Below are positions 1-7,789 of a stretch of 34,629 nt of DNA, piece by piece. The stretch is from a bacterium (GTDB lineage Bacteria; Moduliflexota; Moduliflexia; Moduliflexales; JAUQPW01). Under the pieces are notes generated by a model that worked only from the letters and a program-made list of their open reading frames with translations, was not told the DNA's origin and did no database searches. Within the stretch, counting starts at the first letter, position 1. Each line of letters opens with the position of its first letter. The DNA is taken from positions 14,488-49,116 of the forward strand of contig JAUQPW010000035.1 of the NCBI GenBank assembly GCA_030550175.1, written 5' to 3'. The translations under genes and the position numbers were made by a program.

Positions 1-497
1 CCTATTCGGGTCCCTAAGCAAGTCCAAAGATAGAACTTTCCAGGCCGTGTTTACCCCCTTTAATCTCAGAAAAGAGTGTAAACCTGCTTCTCTCAAACTG
101 TCAAGATTTTATCATAACGGTAAGAAACTATCGATCTCGCAACTAAAATTTTAAATAGCTCTCTAACCCCTCGAGGGCTCCTGGGTTGGAATAAGATTCA
201 GGGACTTTAAATCGAGGTTATCGAACCCCAGGGAAAGGGTTAAACCCGTTAAGCTCCACCGGAATGACTGATCCCAGATCCAGTTACACAGTTGGAGCTT
301 TCCGGGGATTACTTTAAGTCCAGGATATTGGAGAAGGCCTGGAAACGAAAGCCCCATTCTGCAAAGGGATATGACCTGTTTTTAAATTTAATATGGCAGT
401 AGAAAATGTCTGTGTTATATTATAATTACAATCATTTAAGCCTGATGGCGGGTTAAACAGCTTTTTTAAAGAAGATCAATTTCTTATTTAATCCCTG
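1..497. other. Non-coding stretch before the first gene
   Basis: No recognisable gene is seen here. A minus-strand open frame of 64 codons (163-357) has no ribosome site and no family I recognise. An inverted repeat with 8-bp arms (AAGCTCCA at 251-258, TGGAGCTT at 293-300) and a short palindrome GGGTTAAACCC near 237-247 are present. The last 120 bases are AT-rich and probably hold the promoter of the downstream GTPase gene. Confidence 0.6.
413..426 (+). promoter_or_regulatory. Possible -10 region for the GTPase operon
   Basis: An AT-rich run holds TATATT at 416-421, preceded by TG at 413-414 (extended -10 form), and an overlapping TATAAT at 421-426. No good -35 element sits at the right distance. 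It lies about 75 bases before the ATG at 498. This is a weak inference. Confidence 0.3.
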
Positions 498-2408
498 ATG
501 AATACTTCAACATTTAAATCACCCAGTATAGAACTTGAAGAGCAGAGACAAGGAATTCTTGAGCTTCTCCATCAAATCACCGGGGATCTCACCAGGGTTT
601 ACTTTCTCCCCGGTTATCCAGATTATTTAAAAAAAACAGAGGAGTTATCTGAGATTCGTTCTCGGGATCTGGAAGGCGCGATCTCTATTTTAAGCAACCT
701 TAATATGCCCTTTATCATCGCCTTTGCCGGAGGCTCGAGTTGTGGGAAATCGACGCTGTTTAACACCCTTGCAGGCGAGATCGCAAGTTTGGTCAGCCTT
801 TTAAGGCCGACTACTTCGATCCCGGTTCTCTACCACCACCCTTCCCAAACGGTTTATTTCAATCGAAAAGATTTCCTGGAACCGTACGAGAAGATTGTGT
901 CTCAACAGGTCATGTTGCAAGTATCTGAAAACCGGGTCACAAGATCTTCCAGGGACAAACCAAAATCCTTTCCTAAAAAAATTATCCTGTATCCCTCCCA
1001 ACGACCTGACTACCCGGAAGATTTTGCTCTACTGGATACCCCCGATATAGATACAACCGAGGCTCAAAACAAGGAGGTTGCCCATGATCTGTTTCATATC
1101 GCGAGCTTAATCCTGTTTATATTCAGCACAGAAAAGTATGCAGATAACCGTCTCTGGGAGGATGTCCGGTACCTACGAAGCCTGGGAAAACCTATCGTCT
1201 TTGTTCTTAATAAGCTTACCCCGGAGCATAAAGCCGAGGGGCTTATAGAGGATTTTAAGGAACACTTACGGGAAAAGGGAAGGATCCCAAAGATGGGCCC
1301 TACCGACTCCCGTTCAAGAATCCAGGGATCCCCTTTAGAAGAAAAAGTTTTCTATATAGATCGGGAACAACCCCAAACAGAGAATTATCCCCAGCAGCTT
1401 TCTCAAAAAGTTAGAGATGAGTTTTACGAATTTTTTAACACCTTTCTGAATCCGGCAGAGAAAAGAAAGTTTAAGTTTCAACTCGTCTCCAGATCCCTGG
1501 ATCATCTGATTGAGCGGGTAGAAGCCCTGCTTACCCATCTCCAGGAACAGCAACGGGAACTTCTCAGCCTGGAAAGTCAAATTGAAAAAGATTTTCGCCT
1601 TACCACCGAAGCGATGATCAATGAAATTAAACTCGTGGGAGGGCTTAATAACCGTGCGGTTATCAATTTGATTCGAGAAAACCTGGCGAGTCTCATCGGA
1701 TCCCTGAATGTAGCTCTTTTAAAGGGAGTTAAAACGGTTTGGGAATGGTTTAAGAGCATCTTCGGTCAAGAAGAAAAGACCCTCCAAAGAAGTCGAGATG
1801 CCATCGAGCATTTTATCGAAGGGGATTTCGATAAGAAATTCAATATTCTGATGAGCCACCTGGGAGATGTAGAAGACCATGTGCAGCGAGTGATTAAAGA
1901 GAGTTGCATTGGATCCGGTCTGGAAGGGGTAGCTTCAGACTCGGTCTATACCTTATATAACCAGGAAGTCGCCCAATTTAAGAAGTGGCTAGAAGGAGAG
2001 GTACACTCCAAAATACAAACCCTTAGGGAAGTTGGCTCTGTGTGGATCAATTTGATGGATAGTGTCATTTTAATACTTATTTTACTTCTTTTCATTTACA
2101 TTGGAGCCAAGGGGGGAACCATCACAGGGGAAGAAGCTGCCGCTGCAGCCGGAATCTCTTGGGTATGGGATTGGCTGGTTACTAAATTTTGGGGAAAAGA
2201 AGAACTGGAACGGTTTATGGTTGCCGGAGGGGAAAGATACTTAGATATTTTCAAAAATGTAGTAAACAAACGAAAAGAACGCTATATAAGGTTTATCCAA
2301 AAGTATCAAAAGGATTTAGAACACATCGATCGTTTGGTAGATCATGTAAACCTCCTTAAAACAAAAGCCGTACCCTTTATACAACGGCTGGAAGCCGAAA
2401 AGGATTAG
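498..2408 (+). CDS. Dynamin-like membrane GTPase (first of a tandem pair)
   Basis: A 636-residue P-loop GTPase. The G1 loop is GGSSCGKS at residues 78-85, candidate G2 threonines are at 105-106, G3 is DTPD at 180-183, and G4 is NKLT at 238-241, with threonine where aspartate is usual. A long helical middle region follows. Near residues 515-540 is a strongly hydrophobic segment rich in Leu and Ile, then an Ala-rich amphipathic stretch and a basic helical tail. This order (G domain, helical stalk, membrane insertion, helix) is typical of bacterial dynamin-like and GTP-binding DUF families that act at membranes; the exact role is not known. There is no clear Shine-Dalgarno before the ATG. The next gene encodes a paralogue 64 bp downstream, so the two products may form a hetero-oligomer, as many bacterial dynamin pairs do (inference). 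Confidence 0.75.
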   Translation: MNTSTFKSPSIELEEQRQGILELLHQITGDLTRVYFLPGYPDYLKKTEELSEIRSRDLEGAISILSNLNMPFIIAFAGGSSCGKSTLFNTLAGEIASLVSLLRPTTSIPVLYHHPSQTVYFNRKDFLEPYEKIVSQQVMLQVSENRVTRSSRDKPKSFPKKIILYPSQRPDYPEDFALLDTPDIDTTEAQNKEVAHDLFHIASLILFIFSTEKYADNRLWEDVRYLRSLGKPIVFVLNKLTPEHKAEGLIEDFKEHLREKGRIPKMGPTDSRSRIQGSPLEEKVFYIDREQPQTENYPQQLSQKVRDEFYEFFNTFLNPAEKRKFKFQLVSRSLDHLIERVEALLTHLQEQQRELLSLESQIEKDFRLTTEAMINEIKLVGGLNNRAVINLIRENLASLIGSLNVALLKGVKTVWEWFKSIFGQEEKTLQRSRDAIEHFIEGDFDKKFNILMSHLGDVEDHVQRVIKESCIGSGLEGVASDSVYTLYNQEVAQFKKWLEGEVHSKIQTLREVGSVWINLMDSVILILILLLFIYIGAKGGTITGEEAAAAAGISWVWDWLVTKFWGKEELERFMVAGGERYLDIFKNVVNKRKERYIRFIQKYQKDLEHIDRLVDHVNLLKTKAVPFIQRLEAEKD

Positions 2409-2472
2409 GCGAAAGGAGCCAGATAAGAGGTGAAAGGAAGGCTCACCGGACCTCTCACCCTCCACCTTCTCG
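2409..2472 (+). repeat. Purine/pyrimidine 7-mer spacer element A
   Basis: The whole spacer between the two GTPase genes is a purine-rich arm followed by a pyrimidine-rich arm. AGAGGTGAAAGG (2426-2437) can pair with CCTCTCACCCTC (2451-2462) with few mismatches. The 3' arm is built of three 7-mers all starting with ACC (2450-2470, for example ACCTCTC then ACCCTCC), then CG and the ATG. No Shine-Dalgarno is at the normal distance from the start codon. Confidence 0.7.
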
Positions 2473-4398
2473 ATGCAAAGTAAACTCAAGGGCCATCTCA
2501 AGGACCTGGTCAACGATCTAGAAAGGTTCGTAAATGAACTGGACTTTATCCAGCCGGATCCTGCCGTTTTGGAACCATTTCAAAAAAAGGTCCGGTCTAT
2601 TCAAGAAAAGTTGAATGCCCTGGATGAACCTTTATTTATAGCACTCGTTGGCGGAACCGGGGTTGGCAAATCTGCTTTAATCAATGCCCTTGCCGGGAAA
2701 GTTATTTCTAAAAGTTCTGCAAAGCGTGGGTTCACAGATCATAAAATCTTTTTCTGCCATCAGAAACGGATCGATCAGATTTTAAAATATCCCTTCTTCC
2801 ATCCTGGTCGGGATGAGATCTCTTCCCACAAAGAATTCTCCCTGGAAGAAGTGGTTCTGATAGACTTACCGGACATTGACAGCGACGAACCTTCGCATCC
2901 CCAACAAGTCAATGAAATGATTCCCCATGCCGACATCGTTATCTGGATGGTAGATCATGAAAAGTATAACGATGAGGTCCTCCATGAAAAGTACTTATCG
3001 GTTTTAGCCAACTATCAAAAGAGCTTTATTTTTGTTTTTAATCGAATCGATGAGCTCCTGGAAAATAAACCGAACCGCAAACAGGCCAGAGAAAGTTTGG
3101 AAAGGATCGTGGATCATTTCCTGGAAGTTTTGAAGGAAGAGGGCTACCCCAACATTCCCCGAAATCGGATATTCCGGATTTCTGCAAAGCGAGCTCTCCA
3201 GAGTAAGCAAGGAGAAGTGAAAGATTTTAACGAAAATGAATTCGGCCAGCTCGAAAAGTTGATTCGGGATCAGGCCACTTTGAAGCAGATGGGTCAGATG
3301 AAGTTTTTAGAAGATATTCATTCCCTTTTCCTCGACTTAAAAACCCTGCTTCATTTTGAAAAGGGATTGGAAACGATCCAGAAATGTCGATATTTACTAA
3401 CCGAGGCCAGTCTAAAACCCTCCGACAGGCCCCGGACAAGTCTCCCTGACCGGACCGGAATGGGTTCTCTGGCCAGTATTCCTAAAATTGTGGAGGATCG
3501 GGTCGTAGATCCGTTATTTACTCGAGATTTTAGGAGAACTCTGGAGGACGTTTTTATGAATCGCATCGATCTCCTCGTGGGAGGTCCTCTGGGGTTTATG
3601 ATCAGCTTTAAATTTCGGTTGTTTTCTCCTTTTTATATCCTACGTCAGATAACCTCCGACTTTAAAGGCTATTTACAAGAATTTGCAACCACATTTTCCG
3701 GACAGGGTCAGGAAAAAGATTTTCAAGATATCTCTGCTTATTTAGATAAATGGGATGCTCTGATGGATTCAGGCGCCGTTTATCATCGCCTGAATACCCT
3801 TCTGCGGGATATTAAAAAAGAATGGGAGAGCGTATTCTCAGAAAGTGGGAGTAGGGGAGCGACTTCCCGTACGTTTACACACCCGTATACTTATACACCT
3901 ATCCATCCTCCTGGCCGGGATCAGATCAAAAAGCTTTTAGAAGTTGAAAAAGAAAAATTAAAGGCCTCTTTAAAGGAAAGCTATACCCGATTATCCGGAT
4001 GGGAGAAATGGAGATTTCGACAACATCTGTTTCCTCTGCTGGCCACCATAGCCGCCGTTGGGATTCCGGCTTTATCCTATATCAGTCGAATTTCCCTTTA
4101 TGAGATCCATTTAGACGAGATCCTTCTCCACATTCAATCTCTAATTTTTTCTTTAATTTCAGTTCCTCTGCTCAGCTACTTTATAGAAGCTTTGGTCCTA
4201 AAACGGAGAATTCGCCATTTGATTCGAAGGGAGCAAGATAAGCTTAAAGAACAAGCCCAGAAGGATATTCTCAAATCTTTAGAGGACCATATCCTCCGAC
4301 CGGTTGAAATACTCCTCACAAAGTATGAAACCACCCTCCAACGATTGGATACCCTTGAAAAAAACTTTCAAGAGATTCGATTCAAGATCTCTACCTGA
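2473..4398 (+). CDS. Dynamin-like membrane GTPase (second of the pair)
   Basis: A 641-residue paralogue of the upstream GTPase. G1 is GGTGVGKS at residues 60-67, G3 is DLPD at 131-134 and G4 is NRID at 190-193. Both paralogues carry an EKY motif between G3 and G4. The C-terminal third has two hydrophobic segments (about residues 520-540 and 555-580), followed by a basic, coiled-coil-like tail, so it is probably an inner-membrane-associated mechanochemical GTPase. Residues about 457-480 are a Ser/Thr/Pro/Tyr-rich linker encoded by a purine-then-pyrimidine repeat tract like the spacers of this window. The gene is co-transcribed with the first GTPase. Its last 8 bases overlap the end of the convergent gene on the other strand. 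The substrate membrane and cellular role cannot be read from the sequence. Confidence 0.75.
   Translation: MQSKLKGHLKDLVNDLERFVNELDFIQPDPAVLEPFQKKVRSIQEKLNALDEPLFIALVGGTGVGKSALINALAGKVISKSSAKRGFTDHKIFFCHQKRIDQILKYPFFHPGRDEISSHKEFSLEEVVLIDLPDIDSDEPSHPQQVNEMIPHADIVIWMVDHEKYNDEVLHEKYLSVLANYQKSFIFVFNRIDELLENKPNRKQARESLERIVDHFLEVLKEEGYPNIPRNRIFRISAKRALQSKQGEVKDFNENEFGQLEKLIRDQATLKQMGQMKFLEDIHSLFLDLKTLLHFEKGLETIQKCRYLLTEASLKPSDRPRTSLPDRTGMGSLASIPKIVEDRVVDPLFTRDFRRTLEDVFMNRIDLLVGGPLGFMISFKFRLFSPFYILRQITSDFKGYLQEFATTFSGQGQEKDFQDISAYLDKWDALMDSGAVYHRLNTLLRDIKKEWESVFSESGSRGATSRTFTHPYTYTPIHPPGRDQIKKLLEVEKEKLKASLKESYTRLSGWEKWRFRQHLFPLLATIAAVGIPALSYISRISLYEIHLDEILLHIQSLIFSLISVPLLSYFIEALVLKRRIRHLIRREQDKLKEQAQKDILKSLEDHILRPVEILLTKYETTLQRLDTLEKNFQEIRFKIST
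3841..3912 (+). repeat. Purine-then-pyrimidine tract inside the second GTPase gene
   Basis: Within the coding sequence, a G/A-rich stretch with an approximate 8-nt period (3841-3860) turns into a C/T/A-rich stretch with an approximate 7-nt period (3862-3912). It encodes a low-complexity Ser/Gly/Thr/Pro/Tyr linker (residues about 457-480) just before the membrane region. Composition and order match the intergenic elements, so it may be an in-frame insertion of the same kind (inference). Confidence 0.5.
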
Positions 4399-4939
4399 TA
4401 CGGTCCCCTTTCAGGATGGAATCGAGATTTTTTTCAGCCTCTCTGAGGAGTCGGACCGCTTCATCGGGTCTATTTCGATCCAAAAGCCGTAAGGCTTCAT
4501 TCAGGTTACTTTGGGCCTGTTGAATCTGAGGAGTTGTATCCGGAAACCACTGCCGAAGCAGATCTAATTCAGCTATGGCGGATCGAATACGCAGGCTGGC
4601 CACCCGGATATTACCTCTTCTGGAATTGAAGCCTGCCGTGAGAAGATTGGTTTTTATCGGGATTAACAGAAATTCGAAGTTTGCCGGGATTCCAGGCATA
4701 GCCGGAGGGATCGGTATGATCCAGGGACGGGGGATGGATAGAGGTACTTGAGGTTTAATGGGTCGGGTGGGAAGGGGAGGAGGAGTTTGGGGTTGAGCGG
4801 GCGAGGTCTGCGGCATATTGGGCTGAACGGGGCTTGCCTGAACTAACTTATCCCGCAAAATCTCCCCCGGGCCACTATACGCTATTTCCCAAAAATAAAG
4901 AAGAATCCCCACAAGGGATACCAAAACCAGCCTTCTCAT
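4391..4939 (-). CDS. Exported proline-rich protein with a helical C-terminus, function unknown
   Basis: I do not recognise the family. From the ATG at 4939 the protein is 182 residues and starts MRRLVLVSLVGIL, a typical signal peptide or N-terminal anchor ending near an AYSG site. A Pro/Gln-rich spacer follows (roughly residues 35-85), then a C-terminal region of about 80 residues with amphipathic helices resembling a helical repeat (AEKNLDSIL at the end). A TTG 15 bases further upstream would add five residues in front of the signal peptide and has no ribosome site, so I prefer the ATG. The gene starts 24 bp after the glycerate kinase stop, so the two are probably co-transcribed, but a functional link is not evident. 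It is probably periplasmic. Its 3' end overlaps the GTPase gene by 8 bp, tail to tail. Confidence 0.6.
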   Translation of the reverse strand: MRRLVLVSLVGILLYFWEIAYSGPGEILRDKLVQASPVQPNMPQTSPAQPQTPPPLPTRPIKPQVPLSIPRPWIIPIPPAMPGIPANFEFLLIPIKTNLLTAGFNSRRGNIRVASLRIRSAIAELDLLRQWFPDTTPQIQQAQSNLNEALRLLDRNRPDEAVRLLREAEKNLDSILKGDRIR

Positions 4940-4963
4940 TGGAATATTTCCCAAGGAATTTGC

Positions 4964-6301
4964 TTAGGCACCTACCAGCAGGATTCGTAAGTCCATCACG
5001 TTGGTATTGGTAGGTCCTGTAAGGATCAAATCCCCAAGGGGTTGAAAAAAATGGTACGAATCATTTTCCTGGAGATATTTAAAAGGATCCAGGTTTAAAT
5101 CTTTGGCCCGCTGCACGGTAGATCCATCGACGATAGCACCGGCTGCATCGGTCGGACCATCGGTTCCATCGGTTCCAGCGCTCAGTATTACCACGTCTTT
5201 TAAACCGGCTATGTCTATAGCGGCAGCCAGCGCGAACTCTTGATTTCTTCCTCCCAATCCTTTTCCTTTGAGGGTCACGGTAGTTTCTCCTCCCGAGATG
5301 ATACAGGCGGGAGGAGGAATAGGGTTACCGGAGTTTAAGATCTCTTTGACGATCGCCGTATGAACTTTAGCTACTTCCCGGGTCTCCCCTTCCACAAAGG
5401 AAGAGAGAATCAGGGTGTTATAACCCAATTCCTTGGCTTTTTGGGCGGCTGCTTTAACGGCCAGGAGATTGCTACCCACAATGAGGTTCTGAGTTTTAGC
5501 AAAGGCCGGGTCACCGGGTTTAGGGGTTTCTGCAACCCGACCGGATAAACCCGCACGAATATGGTTAAGAACAGAGCGAGGGATTCGATCCACCAATTGA
5601 TATTTCTCAAAAATCCGCCAGCAATCCTGGAAGGTACTTTCATCGGGTACGGTAGGGCCTGAGGCGATGACATCGAGAGGATCTCCAATGACATCGGAGA
5701 GAATCAGACTGATAAGGGTTGCCGGCATAACGATTCGGGCCAGTTGGCCCCCCTTAATTTGAGAGATATGCTTTCGCAGTGTGTTTATCTCGTTAATCGT
5801 AGCTCCACAGGCTAATAGAAGTTTGGTGACCGTTTGCTTTTCCTCCAGGGTGATTCCCGGAACAGGAAGAGGGAGAAGAGCCGAGCCACCCCCAGAAATG
5901 AGGCAGATTACCAGGTCTTTCTCTCCAGCCTGACGTGCCAGATCCACAATCTCCTGAGTACCTTGAACCCCTGCCTCATCGGGAATAGGATGACCTGCTT
6001 CGTTAAGCCGAATAACCTCCAGATCGGCTAAATGCCCATACTTCACGTTGACAAGCCCGGCCGTAATTCGACCTTTTAAAAGGTCTTCAATGGCTCGAGC
6101 CATGGAAGCCCCAGCTTTTCCTCCTCCGATTACAAAAATCCTTTCATAATCTGAAAGATTGTAAACCTTTTCACCTACCTGAAGCTTAAGGCCGATCCGT
6201 TTGACATGGCGATGAATAGCTTCTAAAGGATCTGCAGCTTGAAGTCCTGCCTTAAAAATGGCCAGGGCATTTTCTCGTAAGCGCGATGGGATCTTCATCA
6301 T
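4964..6301 (-). CDS. Glycerate 2-kinase (MOFRL/GckA-TtuD family)
   Basis: A 445-residue protein matching the DUF4147-MOFRL glycerate kinase family in length and motifs. Visible are the N-terminal nucleotide-binding segment (IFVIGGGKAGASMARAIE), the LISGGGSALL loop, the LSDVIGDPLDVIASGPTVPD signature, and the C-terminal MOFRL part (IISGGETTVTLKGKGLGGRNQE, then SAGTDGTDGPTDAAGA). The family phosphorylates D-glycerate to 2-phosphoglycerate with ATP, feeding serine-cycle, glyoxylate or hydroxypyruvate intermediates into lower glycolysis; it is cytosolic. AGGAG lies 3 nt before the first ATG and 6 nt before a second in-frame ATG at 6298, which is better spaced. It is the first gene of a two-gene unit and divergent from the lipoprotein gene. 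The older label hydroxypyruvate reductase for this family is generally a misannotation. Confidence 0.9.
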   Translation of the reverse strand: MMKIPSRLRENALAIFKAGLQAADPLEAIHRHVKRIGLKLQVGEKVYNLSDYERIFVIGGGKAGASMARAIEDLLKGRITAGLVNVKYGHLADLEVIRLNEAGHPIPDEAGVQGTQEIVDLARQAGEKDLVICLISGGGSALLPLPVPGITLEEKQTVTKLLLACGATINEINTLRKHISQIKGGQLARIVMPATLISLILSDVIGDPLDVIASGPTVPDESTFQDCWRIFEKYQLVDRIPRSVLNHIRAGLSGRVAETPKPGDPAFAKTQNLIVGSNLLAVKAAAQKAKELGYNTLILSSFVEGETREVAKVHTAIVKEILNSGNPIPPPACIISGGETTVTLKGKGLGGRNQEFALAAAIDIAGLKDVVILSAGTDGTDGPTDAAGAIVDGSTVQRAKDLNLDPFKYLQENDSYHFFQPLGDLILTGPTNTNVMDLRILLVGA

Positions 6302-6328
6302 CTTCTCCTTTTCTTCTTTGATATAAAC

Positions 6329-6357
6329 TTGACAAATAGAAGACTTTATTTTATAAG
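6329..6357 (+). promoter_or_regulatory. Sigma70-type promoter of the lipoprotein gene
   Basis: A perfect -35 TTGACA at 6329-6334, a 17-bp spacer, then TATAAG at 6352-6357. Transcription would start near 6364, leaving a leader of about 60 nt before the ATG at 6424. It lies in the divergent region upstream of the glycerate kinase gene. Confidence 0.7.
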
Positions 6358-6423
6358 GTTTATCTGAAAGATACGACTAGGATTTGAATACTTCTAACCT
6401 ACTTACATAACGAGGTTACCCCC

Positions 6424-6849
6424 ATGACGCAACAGATAAACAAAAACCTTTTGTTTTGGATTCTTACCGGGATAACTGTAGGGATTCTTTACGGCTGTGG
6501 CTTAAGGGTTCCTCTTCTCTATTCTCCACCTTCGGTGGTTGCTCCCCCATCTCTATCTTCACTGACTATTACTCCGAACCCGGCCAGTCCCGGGCAGATT
6601 GTGACCCTGACTACCGATTATACGCCTGGTTCTGAGCGAATAACCTCGGGAACAATCTATATTTTTATCACCAACGGACCTTCTCTTTCCCCTATCTCAT
6701 TCCGAGTTAACGGAGCTCCCAAAACTCTTCATATACCTGTCCCTGTTAACTCCTTTACTCCCAGATCCTCACAACTCGAAATTAATCTCTATGTGAAAGA
6801 TGCCGGTGGGACCAGTAATACCGTTTCTACGGTCTTAGATATTCAGTGA
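6424..6849 (+). CDS. Small lipoprotein with an Ig-like fold, function unknown
   Basis: A 141-residue protein with a hydrophobic N-terminus (residues about 8-24) ending in the lipobox LYGC, so Cys at about residue 25 is the likely lipidation site. A short linker rich in Pro and Ser is followed by a beta-rich stretch that begins SLTITPNPASPGQ and ends with alternating hydrophobic residues, in the style of Ig-like/bacterial surface domains. No catalytic motif is seen. GAGG lies about 8 nt before the ATG, and a strong promoter lies 70-95 bp upstream. It stands alone between divergent and convergent genes. It is probably anchored in the inner or outer membrane facing the periplasm; partner unknown. 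Confidence 0.65.
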   Translation: MTQQINKNLLFWILTGITVGILYGCGLRVPLLYSPPSVVAPPSLSSLTITPNPASPGQIVTLTTDYTPGSERITSGTIYIFITNGPSLSPISFRVNGAPKTLHIPVPVNSFTPRSSQLEINLYVKDAGGTSNTVSTVLDIQ

Positions 6850-6863
6850 CCGGGATACGGAGA

Positions 6864-6948
6864 CCCTATTAGATTATCCATTTTTCGATGAAATGAATCG
6901 CTGGGCTATTATCCCAAGTCTCTATCAGCTTTACCTAATTTAATAGGG
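6864..6948. repeat. Inverted repeat in the convergent spacer
   Basis: Perfect 8-bp arms CCCTATTA (6864-6871) and TAATAGGG (6941-6948) flank about 70 bp between the lipoprotein gene and the convergent oxidoreductase remnant. The loop is long and there is no T-tract, so a terminator role is uncertain. Confidence 0.4.
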
Positions 6949-6969
6949 TTGAGCTACGGGTATAGCCAA

Positions 6970-7644
6970 TTACTGTTGCTCTATCTTACTGACTTTTTCT
7001 TCCCTATCCCGCCTGGAGAGATATCGCTCACGATGGAACTCAAAATGCACTAACTTCTGCCTTGCATTGCCAGCTCCCTTTATATAGCCAATCATTTGGC
7101 CCATTGCATCTACAGTCAACCCTAAAATCAACGTTGGCAAGACGCGGGGTAATAGATGATGCGGCCAGCCACGCTGATATAACTCTTGCAAAATACGCCA
7201 TAGCACACCTTGTTGGATGATGGTTCGCGCCTGGCGCACCAAGCGATGCCAACGTAAATTAAAGCCGACCATCGTAATGCTCGAAGAGCAGGTGGCGCGT
7301 TGAATCAATTGATCACATTGCTCCAGGCTCAACGCCAGAGGTTTTTCAATAAACAGATGTTTTCCCGCATCCAGTGCCGCCAGCGCTACTTCCCCATGTA
7401 ACTCGGGCGGGACGCAAACCGCGATAGCCTCTACAACCGGGTCATCCAGCAAAGCTGTAAAATTGGAGTAGCGACGCTTGATGTGAAACCGCTCAGCCAC
7501 TCGCTGGAGACGATTTAGGTCGATATCCGCTACTGCCACAACTTCAATCTCTGGTACCCATCGAAGCGCCGGCAGATGCAGAGTTTCTGCTGCTCTCCCA
7601 CATCCAATCAGACCTAACTTTATCAATTTACTCCTGTCTCTCAT
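6970..7644 (-). pseudogene. Truncated Gfo/Idh/MocA oxidoreductase fused to a foreign tail
   Basis: A 224-residue frame. Residues 1-148 are a good N-terminal half of a Gfo/Idh/MocA NAD(P)-dependent oxidoreductase: Rossmann motif GLIGCGRAAE at 11-20, the acidic strand end VADID near 38-42, and the EKP motif at 100-102. The family is normally about 330-400 residues, so the C-terminal substrate-binding domain is missing. From about residue 149 (near base 7200) the sequence no longer fits the family. It becomes a hydrophobic, then basic, tail (LILGLTVDAMGQMIGYIKGA, then FEFHRERYLS) that looks to me like the C-terminal end of some family 2 glycosyltransferases (from memory, unverified). Codon use (CGC, GCG, TTG, CAT) is unlike the neighbours, which suggests transfer. 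It is most likely a non-functional chimeric remnant, though a NAD-binding mini-protein cannot be excluded. Confidence 0.6.
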
Positions 7645-7698
7645 GATGGGTTAGACCTTCCTCAGGATGCTAGAAACGGCTCTACTACCGCATAAAAA

Positions 7699-7704
7699 AT
7701 TATA
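7699..7704 (-). promoter_or_regulatory. Possible -10 box upstream of the oxidoreductase remnant
   Basis: On the minus strand a perfect TATAAT reads from 7704 down to 7699, about 55 bp before the ATG at 7644. The matching -35 (AAGGTT or TAAGGT at 16-17 bp) is poor, so this is tentative. Confidence 0.3.
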
Positions 7705-7789
7705 GGAGAAGAAATCAATCAACCTTATTCGATGATTTGTTTAACCGTTCTGATTGGTTGAATATACCCACTTTAACTGACCCTTCTGG

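Noticed and set aside
163..357. Minus-strand open frame of 64 codons before the first GTPase
   Set aside because: No ribosome site, no recognisable family, isolated; kept only as a remark in the non-coding entry.
7040..7252. Alternative-frame continuation that might restore the oxidoreductase by frameshift
   Set aside because: The frame shows no Gfo/Idh/MocA C-terminal features, so a simple frameshift does not explain the truncation.
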